A stretch of 33,215 nt of DNA from Micromonospora alfalfae (lineage in GTDB: Bacteria > Actinomycetota > Actinomycetes > Mycobacteriales > Micromonosporaceae), in the NCBI RefSeq assembly GCF_022230925.1, contig NZ_JAKKFH010000033.1, positions 1 to 33,215 on the forward strand, read 5' to 3'. Below are positions 23,184 to 31,361 of this stretch, piece by piece. The notes under the pieces were generated by a model. It did not search any database, had not been told where the DNA came from, and saw only the letters and a list, made by a program, of their open reading frames with translations. Within the stretch, counting starts at the first letter, position 1; every line of letters starts with the position of its first letter. A program made the position numbers and the translations under genes.

Positions 23184-25288
23184 ATCGCCGGACTCCCGAC
23201 CACCAACGTCGACTGGGTGAGATCCGGGTAGTGCTCCAGGCGGGCCAGCGCCCGTCGGACCTCTTCCACGGCGCTGACGTTTCCGCACTGACCGTACGCC
23301 TGTTCGAGTTGGTCCAGGATCGTCCGGACGGAACGGAAGTTGCCGAGGGACTCCTCGACCCGCCAGGCCCGCTCCAACCAGGTGCAGCCCTCCTCGACCT
23401 CGCCCGACCGGAGGCCGCTCGCGCCGAGCAGACGCAGGGCCAGCGCCCGGCCGTAGTCGTTGCCGCGCTCCTCGCACATGGCGAGGCTGCGCAGGCCGAG
23501 CCCTCGGGCCCAGGAACAGTGGCCCAGTTCGTTCAGGGCTCGGGCCGCGTCGTACAGCCCGCGGGCCTCGCGGACGACATTGTTGCCGTTCCTGGATTGC
23601 CGGGCCGCCCGCAGCCCCCAGCGCAGCGCGTCCCGGTAGTCACCCGACCGGAGACAGAGCTCGGCCATGGCGTGATGCGACGACGCCCGACCGGAATCGT
23701 CGCCGGACGCCGCCTCCAGCGCCATGGAGGCGCGCAACTGCTCCTTCGCCGGCTCAAGCTGGCCGATGTCCGCGTAGGCACGCCCCAGGGCGCGTCGGGA
23801 CAGCGCCTCCATCGCCGGGTCACCGCCGGCCGCCGCGGCAACGGCTTCCCGCTGGACGGACAGCGTTCTCGTGACGTCCTGACGCCAGTAGAGGAACGTG
23901 TTGAGTGCCCGTGCGAACCGGGTGATGAAGGCGAAGTCGTCGTCGGCCCGGGCCTGCTCGATGAGGTAGGTGATGGCCGCGGTGATCGACTCGAACCAGG
24001 AGAGGGCCTGCGCCACTGTGAAGCTGGCCGACCCGGCGACAGTCAGCAGCTCCTGGTCCACGGGCAGGGAGTCCCGGTGTGGATCGATGGCGCGATCGGC
24101 GGCGTAGCTCAACGCCAGGTAGACGGTGCGGATGCGGCGCGCGGTCAGCTCCTGCTCGGCGGGGTCCAGTACCTGCCCGAGCGTCTCCGCGAGATAGGCC
24201 TTCATCAGGTCGTGGAAGCGGTAACGGCCGGGGCTGATCTCGTCGATGAGGGATGCCAGGCACAGGGATTGGAGAGTGCGGTCACACACCCGCCGTGGCT
24301 GGTCGAGGACGAGGCAGAGCACCGCCACCGAGCATTCGTTGCTGGGCAGCATGGACGCGACGTAGAGGACCTTCGTCGTTGCCGCGTCGAGGTCGTCGAG
24401 CGACCAGGAGATGACGCGACCGACCTCGATGCCCAGGCCGGCGTCATCGAGGAAGCGAAGTGGGCTCTGTTCCTCCTCGATTCCCCTCGCGGCGTCGTCG
24501 ATCGTCCAGGTGGTCTGGATGGCGAGCTTCGCCGAGACGATGGCCAGCGCCAACGGATGCCCCTCCAGAAGCTGCACGATGCGTTGGGCGGCGGCCTGCT
24601 CCCGTTCGACGCGGACGAACCCGACGCGTTCGGCGATCAGCTCCACCCCCTCGTCGAGGGTGAGCAACGGAAGTTTGATGACCCGGGCGTCGTGACGAAC
24701 GCTCATCTCCGGGATCGCCCGGCGGCTGGTGACCACCAGCACCGACCCGAAGCCCGGCACCAGGTCGCGAACCTGCTCGTACGAGCCCACGTTGTCCACG
24801 ATCACGAGGCACCGCCGGCCGGCGGTGACGGCGCGGAAGACACCGCCCCACTCCGCCTCGTTGTCCGGAAGGTCGGACCGGTTGATCCCCAGCGTGGCCA
24901 GGAAGCTGCGCAGGGCGTCCCGGGTCTCGATGCGCGGTGTGCCGGAGTACGCGCACATGTCGACGAAGAACTGCCCGTCGGGGTATTCGGCGATGCGCGA
25001 GCTGGCCCAGGCGACAGCGAGGGTGGTCTTCCCCGAGCCGGCCAGACCCCACACCATGCAGCAGCGCGAGCCCGGCGTCGTCATCGCCTCGTCCATCTCG
25101 TGCAGCAGGTGGTGCCTGCCGACGATCCTCCCGATGCCGCCCGGGAGCATGTGCGGTGGCTCGGGGACGCGCACCGCCGCTCGCGGCTGTTCGACGTAGA
25201 TCGGGCCGGAGGAGCCCACCTGGAGGACCTGGTGCGCCGACAGTCCCTCGGCCATGTTGTGCGACGAGCTTCCGGAGGCGGGCTCCAT
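23180..25288 (-). CDS. NB-ARC / TPR signal-transduction ATPase (NLR-like)
   Basis: A 702-aa STAND ATPase. Residues 21-32 form a short predicted beta segment (LQVGSSGPIY core) resembling the C-terminus of the preceding gene's product. The NB-ARC core follows: Walker A GLAGSGKTT (81-89, K87), Walker B LVIVD (161-165), sensor TSRR (187-190), GHPLAL (243-248, the GLPL motif) and FHD (358-360, in place of MHD). Residues about 470-690 are TPR-like helical repeats such as ALGRAYADIGQLEPAKEQL and ALRLLGASGLRSGEVEEGC. The AfsR/SARP N-terminal DNA-binding domain is absent. ATG at 25288 is preferred over GTG 25297 because GGAGGT lies seven bases upstream. It should switch on ATP exchange after ligand sensing by the TPRs. 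It is in an operon with both neighbours. Confidence 0.9.
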   Translation of the reverse strand: MEPASGSSSHNMAEGLSAHQVLQVGSSGPIYVEQPRAAVRVPEPPHMLPGGIGRIVGRHHLLHEMDEAMTTPGSRCCMVWGLAGSGKTTLAVAWASSRIAEYPDGQFFVDMCAYSGTPRIETRDALRSFLATLGINRSDLPDNEAEWGGVFRAVTAGRRCLVIVDNVGSYEQVRDLVPGFGSVLVVTSRRAIPEMSVRHDARVIKLPLLTLDEGVELIAERVGFVRVEREQAAAQRIVQLLEGHPLALAIVSAKLAIQTTWTIDDAARGIEEEQSPLRFLDDAGLGIEVGRVISWSLDDLDAATTKVLYVASMLPSNECSVAVLCLVLDQPRRVCDRTLQSLCLASLIDEISPGRYRFHDLMKAYLAETLGQVLDPAEQELTARRIRTVYLALSYAADRAIDPHRDSLPVDQELLTVAGSASFTVAQALSWFESITAAITYLIEQARADDDFAFITRFARALNTFLYWRQDVTRTLSVQREAVAAAAGGDPAMEALSRRALGRAYADIGQLEPAKEQLRASMALEAASGDDSGRASSHHAMAELCLRSGDYRDALRWGLRAARQSRNGNNVVREARGLYDAARALNELGHCSWARGLGLRSLAMCEERGNDYGRALALRLLGASGLRSGEVEEGCTWLERAWRVEESLGNFRSVRTILDQLEQAYGQCGNVSAVEEVRRALARLEHYPDLTQSTLVVGSPAI

Positions 25289-25303
25289 GTCGGTCACCTC
25301 CGG

Positions 25304-25630
25304 CTACATCGTGATGTCGCCGACGCGCTGGGCCTGCACCAGCTTGCCCACGTTGCTGGAGGCCACCACGTTCGTGCTGCCGATCGACGTCGCCCCCTGC
25401 CGGAGCTCCCGCAGGAACTCCGGATCCTCGGCCGCGCACCGGGTCAGGAGCACACGGAGTCGCGCCATGTCGTCCGCTGAGACGTCGCCCTGCGCCACCC
25501 GGTCCAGGGATTCGAGCATCCCCGCCGGCTCGTCGCTGCGGACGAACCGCCGCCGGATCAGGTCGACGAGTGCTGCCCCGGACCCCTCGGCGATCTTGAC
25601 GAGCGCCGCGGCGACGATTGCCTCGATCAT
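25304..25630 (-). CDS. Small helical protein with C-terminal amyloid-like motif
   Basis: A 108-aa protein, first gene of the cassette. Residues 1-78 are mainly helical: hydrophobic IEAIVAAALVKIAEGSGAAL, basic RRRF, then acidic SLDRVAQGDVSADDMARLRV and AAEDPEFLRELRQ. This resembles the small helical (Bell-like) proteins often found before actinobacterial NLR genes. Residues 84-108 are polar and Gly/Asn/Ser/Val-rich, ending LVQAQRVGDITM. V98-Q99-A100...G104-x-I106-T107 parallels the NB-ARC protein's L22-Q23-V24...G28-x-I30-Y31. The ATG at 25630 has AAGGAG six bases upstream; the longer upstream frame runs through the pheT terminator and is not coding. The stop is 15 bases before the NB-ARC ATG. 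Effector or adaptor role is inference. Confidence 0.8.
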   Translation of the reverse strand: MIEAIVAAALVKIAEGSGAALVDLIRRRFVRSDEPAGMLESLDRVAQGDVSADDMARLRVLLTRCAAEDPEFLRELRQGATSIGSTNVVASSNVGKLVQAQRVGDITM

Positions 25631-25689
25631 GCGCTGCTCCTTGCCTGAAGCCCTGCGACAGGCGTCGGCGCTCACCCCTTCGCCAGGCA

Positions 25690-25718
25690 AGGCTACCGAT
25701 TCGTATCGACCTCGGAAA
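25690..25718 (-). promoter_or_regulatory. Candidate promoter of the NB-ARC cassette
   Basis: On the minus strand TAGCCT (25690-25695) with TTTCCG 17 bases upstream (25713-25718). The -10 is identical to that of argC; the -35 is poor. It lies 60 bases before the first ATG. The rest of the gap between this and the pheT terminator (25719-25918) shows no gene or repeat that I can support. Confidence 0.35.
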
Positions 25719-25918
25719 GGCTCGTGACATGGTCGGCAACGTCGACGCCGAGCCTCCGGCCGGTCACCCGAAGGCCACTTCGCATCGACGCCGACGCATG
25801 CCACCGGCGACTGATGCCTGGTGCCAGCCACGACGGCCCGACCACTGGGCCATCGCCGCCGACGAGGGCCGGCGCGGCCTGTCGGAAGCCCGACACGGCG
25901 CAGCCGACGGCGAAACGA

Positions 25919-25958
25919 CGACGGCCCCGCTACCCGCTGCCGGGTACCGGGGCCGTCG
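25919..25958 (-). terminator. Terminator of pheT
   Basis: A long stem: 25919-25936 pairs with 25941-25958 over 18 positions with a single C-C mismatch and a CTGC loop. It begins ten bases past the pheT stop and is followed on the minus strand by TCGTTTCG. It should isolate the NB-ARC cassette from pheST transcription. Confidence 0.85.
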
Positions 25959-25967
25959 TGGGTCGCG

Positions 25968-28514
25968 TCAGGCGCCGCGCAGGGTGGCGCCGAGGCGCTC
26001 CGCCGCGACGGCGACCGCCGCGTCCCGTGCCGCGACCGCCTCCTCGACGGTGAGCGTCCGGTCCGGTGCCCGGAAGGTGAGCTTGTACGCCAGCGACCGG
26101 CGGCCGGCGCCGAGCTGCGCGCCGGAATACACGTCGAACAGCCGCACGTCCTCCAGCAGCTCACCGGCGCCCGCCTCCAGCGCCCGGCGCACCTGCTCCG
26201 CCGGCACCGACTCGTCCACCACCAGGGCCACGTCGATCAGCGCCGGCGGGAAGCCGGAGACCGTCGGCGCTGGCGTGACCGGGGTCGGCGGCAGCGTGTC
26301 GAGGTTCAGCTCCATCGCGCTGGTGCGGCGGGGCAGTTCCAACGCCGCGACCACCACCGGGTGCAGCTCGCCGGCGTGTCCGACGACCGAGCCGTCGACC
26401 CGCAGCTCGGCGCAGCGACCCGGGTGCCACGGGGCGTACTCGGCGGCGCGCACCTCGACCCGCTCGTCGGGGATCCCGGCGGCGGCCAACACGTCACGGG
26501 CCGCCTCGATCGCGTCCGCCCAGCCGGCCGGTCGGCCCGGACCCCACCAGCCGGCCGGGTCCAGGTCGCCGGAGAGCACCACCGCGACGTGCACCGGCTG
26601 CGCCGGCACCACCGCGTCGGCGGCTGCGAACTCCTCGTCGGTGGGGCGTCGGTCCACGCCCATCGCCGGCGGGCTGCCGGCGCCGACGCGCGGGTGGAAG
26701 ACCGCACCGATCTCGTAGAGGGCCAGGTCGCGGTGACCCCGGCCGAGGTTGCGCTTGAGGATGCCGAGCAGCGGGCCGAGCAGCGTGGTGCGCAGCAACG
26801 GCTCCTCCTCGGACAGTGGGTTGGCCAGTCGCACCGCAGGCCGGCGCGAATCGTCGGCCGGCAGGCCGAGCTGGTCGGCCAGCTCCGGCGACACGAACGG
26901 GTGCGCGAGCACCTCCACGTACCCCCGCTCGGCCAGCGACCCGGCGACGGCCCGGCGGCGACGCTGCCGCGGGGTCAGACCGCGCCCCGGGGGCGCGGTC
27001 GGCAGCACCGACGGCACCCTGTCGTACCCGTCGAGGCGGACCACCTCCTCGACCAGGTCGGCCGGGTCGGTCAGGTCGGGCCGCCAGGTCGGCGGGGTGA
27101 CGCTCAGCACCGCCCCGACGCCGCTGGCCACGCCGACCGCGCCCGGATCCTCGGACAACCGGTCCGCGCCCTGCGCGACAGTGCAGCCGACCCGCTCCAG
27201 CAGGGCGACCACCCGCGCCGGCGGGTACTCGACGCCGACCCGCCGGGTCGGCAGGTCAGCCGGAAGACTGATCGGGGTACGCGGCCGGACGTGGTCGATG
27301 TCCAGGATCTCCGCGCCCGGGGTGCCCCCGCCGTGCTCGGTGAGCAGCCGCACGGCACGCTCCAGCGCGACCAGCGCCACAGCCGGGTCGACGCCCCGCT
27401 CCCAACGCTTCGCGGCCTCGCTGAACAGCTTGTGCCGGCGGGCGGTGCGCCCGACCATCGCCGGGTCCCAGTGCGCCGCCTCGAAGAGCACAGTGGTGGT
27501 GCCCGCGACGACCTCACTGGTCTCGCCGCCCATCACCGCGGCGAGGGAGATCGGGCCCGTGTCGTCGCAGATCACCATGTCGTCGGCGGTGAGCACCCGG
27601 TTGACCCCGTCGAGGGTGGTCAGCTTCTCCCCCGCCTCGGCCCGACGGACCACCAGCGGCCCGGCGATCCGGTCGGCGTCGAAGGCGTGCATCGGCTGGC
27701 CCAGCTCCAACATCACGTAGTTGGTGATGTCGACGGGCAACGAGATGCTGCGGATGCCGGCGGTGACGAGCCGCTGCTGCATCCAGGACGGGGTGGGCGC
27801 GGTCGGGTCGACCCCGCGGACCAGGCGGGCCGTGAACCTGTCACAGCCGACCGTGTCGCGGACCTCCACCGGGTACGCCGGCGTCTCGGTGCCCGCCGGG
27901 GCCGGCACCCGGGCCGGGTCGCGCAGCGGCACGTCGAACGCGTGCGACAGCTCCCGGGCCAGGCCGCGCAGGCTCAGCGCGTACCCCCGGTCGGGGGTGA
28001 TCTCCAGATCGAGGACGACGTCGTCGAGGCCGACCACCGGGCGCGCGTCGTCGCCCGGCTTGGCCGTCACGTCCGGCCCCAGCACGATGATGCCGGAGTG
28101 GTCGTCGCCCAGGCCCAGCTCCTTGGCCGAGCAGATCATGCCCGCCGAGTTGTGCCCGTACGTCTTGCGGGCGCCGATCGCGAAGCCGCCGGGCAGCACA
28201 CCGCCGGGCAGGATCACCACCACCCGGTCACCCGGGGCGAAGTTACGGGCACCGCAGACGATCTCCTGCGGCTCGCCGGTGCCGTTGGCGGCACCCACGT
28301 CGACCCGGCAGAAGCGGATCGGCTTCTTGAAGCCGGTGAGCTCCTCGATCTCGCGGACCTCACCGACGACCAACTGGCCGGTGACGGTCTCGGCCAGGTC
28401 CACAGCGGACTCGACCTCGATGCCGAGGTCGACAAGGGCCTGCTCCAGGTCACCGGTGGGCAGGTCGGCGGGGAGGTCGACGTACTCCCGCAGCCAACTG
28501 ACAGAAACTCGCAT
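25968..28514 (-). CDS. pheT: Phenylalanyl-tRNA synthetase, beta subunit
   Basis: An 848-aa subunit of the (alpha-beta)2 class II enzyme. In order: an EMAP-II-like tRNA-binding domain (about 40-155), the B3/B4 editing domain (about 215-390), B5 (about 405-480), the catalytic-like B6/B7 core, and the C-terminal anticodon-binding FDX-ACB domain (about 755-848, beginning PPALIDVALVVDESVPAEQV). The length is typical. It is 40 bases behind pheS and co-transcribed with it. Confidence 0.98.
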   Translation of the reverse strand: MRVSVSWLREYVDLPADLPTGDLEQALVDLGIEVESAVDLAETVTGQLVVGEVREIEELTGFKKPIRFCRVDVGAANGTGEPQEIVCGARNFAPGDRVVVILPGGVLPGGFAIGARKTYGHNSAGMICSAKELGLGDDHSGIIVLGPDVTAKPGDDARPVVGLDDVVLDLEITPDRGYALSLRGLARELSHAFDVPLRDPARVPAPAGTETPAYPVEVRDTVGCDRFTARLVRGVDPTAPTPSWMQQRLVTAGIRSISLPVDITNYVMLELGQPMHAFDADRIAGPLVVRRAEAGEKLTTLDGVNRVLTADDMVICDDTGPISLAAVMGGETSEVVAGTTTVLFEAAHWDPAMVGRTARRHKLFSEAAKRWERGVDPAVALVALERAVRLLTEHGGGTPGAEILDIDHVRPRTPISLPADLPTRRVGVEYPPARVVALLERVGCTVAQGADRLSEDPGAVGVASGVGAVLSVTPPTWRPDLTDPADLVEEVVRLDGYDRVPSVLPTAPPGRGLTPRQRRRRAVAGSLAERGYVEVLAHPFVSPELADQLGLPADDSRRPAVRLANPLSEEEPLLRTTLLGPLLGILKRNLGRGHRDLALYEIGAVFHPRVGAGSPPAMGVDRRPTDEEFAAADAVVPAQPVHVAVVLSGDLDPAGWWGPGRPAGWADAIEAARDVLAAAGIPDERVEVRAAEYAPWHPGRCAELRVDGSVVGHAGELHPVVVAALELPRRTSAMELNLDTLPPTPVTPAPTVSGFPPALIDVALVVDESVPAEQVRRALEAGAGELLEDVRLFDVYSGAQLGAGRRSLAYKLTFRAPDRTLTVEEAVAARDAAVAVAAERLGATLRGA

Positions 28515-28554
28515 GACTTCAGACCACCGTTCCCGTGTCTCGTACCCGCATCGC

Positions 28555-29622
28555 CTACGCCCCGGTCCCGAGCGCGCGGCTGAACCGCACGTCGCCCTCG
28601 AAGAGATGGCGGATGTCGCTGACCCCGTGCCGGACCATCAGGGTCCGGTCGATGCCCATGCCGAACGCGAATCCGGAGTAGACCTCCGGGTCGACGCCGC
28701 AGGCGCGCAGCACCCGGGGGTTGACCATGCCGCAGCCACCCCACTCGACCCACTGCGGGCCGTCACGGTGCTCCGGGAACCACACGTCGAACTCCGCCGA
28801 CGGCTCGGTGAACGGGAAGTAGTGCGGCCGCCACCGGGTCTTCGCCTCCGGGCCGAACATCGCCCGGGCGAAGTGGTCCAACGTGCCCCGCAGGTGCGCC
28901 ATCGTGATGCCCTTGTCGACCACCAGGCCCTCGGCCTGGTGGAACACCGGGCTGTGGGTGGCGTCGATCTCGTCGGTGCGGTAGACGCGACCCGGCACGA
29001 TCACGTAGATCGGCGGCTTGCGGCTGAGCATCGTGCGGGTCTGCACCGTCGAGGTGTGCGTACGCAGCACCAGGCCGGAGCCCTCCGGTGCGATGTGGAA
29101 GGTGTCCATCAACCCGCGTGCCGGGTGGTCGGCGGGGATGTTCAAGGCGTCGAAGTTGACCCACTCCAGGTCGACCTCGGGCCCCTCGGCCACCTCGTAG
29201 CCCATCCCGACGAAGAGGTCGCTGATCGACTCCATCAGGGTGCTCAACGGGTGCCGGGCGCCACGCGGACGCCTGTCGTAGGGCAGGGTGACGTCCACCC
29301 GCTCCTCGACCAGCACCCGCTCGGCCTGCTCGCGCTCCACCACCTCGGCGCGGTCGGCGTACGCGGTCTCGATCGCCCGGCGGGCCTCGTTGACCCGCTT
29401 GCCGGCGTCGGACTTCGCGGCCGGCGGCAGCGCGCCGATCTCCCGGCGAGCGAGGGAGACCGGTGACCGGTCACCCAGGTGCACCGAGCGCAGCGCGGTC
29501 AGCGCGTCCGGGTCGGCGGCCGCGGTGAACGCCTTCGTGGCGTCCGCGACGGCCTCGTCCAGGGCGGCGGGGTCGAGCAGGGCGACCTGCTTCGGGTCGT
29601 ACGGATCGTTGCGGTAGCTCAT
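28555..29622 (-). CDS. pheS: Phenylalanyl-tRNA synthetase, alpha subunit
   Basis: A 355-aa catalytic subunit. An N-terminal coiled-coil helical arm (about 1-110) is followed by the class II core. Motif 2 is in PGRVYRTDEIDATHSPVFHQAEG, and motif 3 is GFAFGMGIDRTLMVRHGV near the C-terminus. The ATG at 29622 gives the usual MSYRNDPYDP start; an in-frame start at 29661 would add 13 residues and cannot be excluded. I find no T-box or leader peptide upstream. Confidence 0.98.
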   Translation of the reverse strand: MSYRNDPYDPKQVALLDPAALDEAVADATKAFTAAADPDALTALRSVHLGDRSPVSLARREIGALPPAAKSDAGKRVNEARRAIETAYADRAEVVEREQAERVLVEERVDVTLPYDRRPRGARHPLSTLMESISDLFVGMGYEVAEGPEVDLEWVNFDALNIPADHPARGLMDTFHIAPEGSGLVLRTHTSTVQTRTMLSRKPPIYVIVPGRVYRTDEIDATHSPVFHQAEGLVVDKGITMAHLRGTLDHFARAMFGPEAKTRWRPHYFPFTEPSAEFDVWFPEHRDGPQWVEWGGCGMVNPRVLRACGVDPEVYSGFAFGMGIDRTLMVRHGVSDIRHLFEGDVRFSRALGTGA

Positions 29623-29841
29623 GGCGTACGGGCACTCCCTCACGGCGGCGCCAGCCCTCACCGGGGCGGCTAGGCGAGTCTACGGACGCGCGGCTGTGCC
29701 GCAGCCCGCCGGTAGGAGTTGCGCAGGGAGCAGGTCAGGCCCGCCGCCCGCCGACACCGGCGGGCTGGCTAAACGAACGCCGTGTCGCGTTCATGGACGG
29801 ACGCTCTCCCCTGCTGTCAGTCGCGCCGGAGGCAATCACCC
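29623..29841 (-). other. Intergenic gap before pheS
   Basis: The 219-bp gap carries no gene. A -10-like TAGACT (about 29678-29683, minus strand) may belong to a pheST promoter, but no matching -35 is clear. An 8-bp hairpin (29746-29753 with 29758-29765) and the terminator at 29771-29792 lie upstream of it. Confidence 0.3.
29771..29792 (-). terminator. Terminator after the rRNA/tRNA methyltransferase gene
   Basis: GAACGC (29787-29792 read on the minus strand) pairs with GCGTTC (29775-29780) around a six-base loop, followed by GTTTAG. It lies 50 bases past the methyltransferase stop and has the hairpin-plus-T-run form that is rare in this genome. Confidence 0.6.
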
Positions 29842-30639
29842 TCAGCGCTGCGCTCTCGCTGAAGCGTACAGGCAGACCGCGGCGGCGGCAGCCAGGTTGA
29901 GGCTCTCCGCGCGCCCGTACAGCGGCACCCGCACCGTGGTGTCGGCGGCGGCGGTCAACTCCTCGGACAGGCCGTGCGCCTCGGAACCGAACAACCAGGC
30001 AGTCGGCCCGACGAGCCGACCGTAGTCGGTCAGGTCGTCCAGGTCACTGTCGCCGTACCCGGTGGTGGCGAAGATCGACAGCCCGGCGGCGCGCAGCGCC
30101 TCGACCACCGCGACCGGGTCTGGGGCGCGGACCACGTCGACGTGGAAGAGGCTGCCGGCCGAGGCCCGCACACACTTGCCGTTGTACGGGTCGACGGCGT
30201 CACCGGCGAAGATCACCGCACCCGCGCCGGCCGCGTCGGCGGTGCGCAGGACAGTGCCGGCGTTGCCCGGGTCACGGATCTCGGCGAGCACCGCCACCAG
30301 CCGGGGACCGCCAGCGAGGGCCTGCTCCAGCGACACGTCCAGGTGCCGGCAGACGGCCACCAGCCCCTGCGGGGCGACCGTCTCGGCCAGCGCCGCGATG
30401 GCCTCGTCGGTCACCTCGGAGACCGGCACGTCGGCGCGGGCCGCCGTGGCGGCCAACTCCGGATACCGGTCGAGGGCTGTGGTCGTACCGAACAGTTCGG
30501 TGACCACCCCCGGCCGCGCGAGGGCCTCGCGGACCGCCTGCGGGCCCTCGGCCAGGAAACGGCCGGTGGCGTCGCGGTCCCGGCGGCGTTGCAGGCGGCG
30601 GGCGGCGACAACCCTGGGGGTACGCGGGGTGAAAGCCAT
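29842..30639 (-). CDS. TrmH/SpoU family RNA 2'-O-methyltransferase
   Basis: A 265-aa SPOUT methyltransferase acting on a ribose in rRNA or tRNA with S-adenosylmethionine. An N-terminal SpoU substrate-binding domain (about 20-95) is followed by the trefoil-knot domain with the three motifs: AEIRDPGNAGTVLRTADAAG (motif 1), LFGSEAHGLSEEL (motif 2) and VRVPLYGRAESLNLAAAAAVCLY (motif 3). The ATG at 30639 has GGAGGAG eight bases upstream; the longer frame upstream overlaps rplT. The target nucleotide is unknown. It lies 83 bases behind rplT, in a position where such a methyltransferase is common. Confidence 0.95.
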   Translation of the reverse strand: MAFTPRTPRVVAARRLQRRRDRDATGRFLAEGPQAVREALARPGVVTELFGTTTALDRYPELAATAARADVPVSEVTDEAIAALAETVAPQGLVAVCRHLDVSLEQALAGGPRLVAVLAEIRDPGNAGTVLRTADAAGAGAVIFAGDAVDPYNGKCVRASAGSLFHVDVVRAPDPVAVVEALRAAGLSIFATTGYGDSDLDDLTDYGRLVGPTAWLFGSEAHGLSEELTAAADTTVRVPLYGRAESLNLAAAAAVCLYASARAQR

Positions 30640-30722
30640 GATGTGCGCTCCTCCGGCACGATTGAGGCGCCCCCCGGACGGCGGTGCCGACACGGGAGAC
30701 GCCTCGCTCTGGTGCGTGGGGA

Positions 30723-31115
30723 TCAGGCGGCCTGAGCCGCCGCGCCGCCGGTGCCCTCGGCCGTGACCGCGGCCCGGGCCAGCTCGACGATCGCCGCGAA
30801 AGAGGCGGCGTCGTTGACAGCCATGTCGGCCAGGATCTTGCGGTCGACCTCGATGCCGGCCAGACGCAGGCCCTGGATCAGACGGTTGTAGGTCATCCCG
30901 TTGGCCCGGGCGCCCGCGTTGATCCGCTGAATCCACAGCTGCCGGAAGTCGCCCTTGCGGTCGCGACGGTCCCGGTAGGCGTACTGCATCGAGTGCAGCA
31001 CCTGCTCCTTGGCCTTGCGGTACAGGCGGGAGCGCTGACCGCGGTAACCACTCGCGGACTCCAGCAGGGTACGACGCTTCTTCTGGGCGTTTACAGCCCG
31101 CTTGACGCGTGCCAT
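30723..31115 (-). CDS. rplT: 50S ribosomal protein L20
   Basis: A 130-aa L20, needed for early 50S assembly. It shows the basic N-terminal extension MARVKRAVNAQKKRRTLLE and the conserved YRDRRDRKGDFRQLWIQRINAGARANGMTYNRLI block. An Ala/Gly-rich tail of about 12 residues (AEGTGGAAAQAA) exceeds the usual end. TAGGAG precedes the ATG. It is the third gene of the infC-rpmI-rplT operon. Confidence 0.98.
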   Translation of the reverse strand: MARVKRAVNAQKKRRTLLESASGYRGQRSRLYRKAKEQVLHSMQYAYRDRRDRKGDFRQLWIQRINAGARANGMTYNRLIQGLRLAGIEVDRKILADMAVNDAASFAAIVELARAAVTAEGTGGAAAQAA

Positions 31116-31146
31116 CTCAACTCCTAATTACGTAAGGTGGCGCGCG

Positions 31147-31341
31147 TCAGCGGCCGAGCAGCTTCTTGATGCGCTTGACGTCGGCCTTGGCCAGCACGAC
31201 CGTGCCGGTCAGCCGGCGGGTCTGGGTGGAGGGCTTCTTCTCCAGGTTGTGGCGGAGGCCGGCCTGCTGGGCAACGATCTTGCCCTTGCCGGTCACCTTG
31301 ACCCGCTTACCCATACCCGTGTGGCTCTTCATCTTCGGCAT
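31147..31341 (-). CDS. rpmI: 50S ribosomal protein L35
   Basis: A 64-aa L35, strongly basic, with the standard MPKMKSHTGMGKRVKVTGKGK start and KRIKKLLGR end. It lies 20 bases behind infC and 31 before rplT, in the classic IF3-L35-L20 order. Confidence 0.98.
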   Translation of the reverse strand: MPKMKSHTGMGKRVKVTGKGKIVAQQAGLRHNLEKKPSTQTRRLTGTVVLAKADVKRIKKLLGR

Positions 31342-31361
31342 GTGGAACGTCTTCTCCCCTG

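Noticed and set aside
23180..25288. SARP/AfsR-type transcriptional activator
   Set aside because: The NB-ARC and TPR parts match AfsR-like proteins, but the N-terminal winged-helix and BTAD domains are missing and only about 50 residues precede the NB-ARC domain.
23231..25480. A 749-codon open frame on the plus strand across the NB-ARC gene
   Set aside because: Antisense to a protein with complete NB-ARC motifs; no recognisable domain in the plus-strand product.
25693..25896. A 67-codon open frame in the gap between pheT and the cassette
   Set aside because: No ribosome binding site, no recognisable composition, and it ends inside the candidate promoter.
20174..25967. Insertion-site direct repeats, integrase or transposase flanking the cassette
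   Set aside because: No recombinase gene and no convincing flanking direct repeat could be seen by eye at either edge.
25821..28583. A 920-codon open frame on the plus strand across pheT
   Set aside because: Antisense shadow of pheT with H/R/Q-rich low-complexity translation and no motif.
29623..29841. Phenylalanine leader peptide or T-box before pheS
   Set aside because: No run of Phe codons and no T-box core sequence was found; only simple hairpins.
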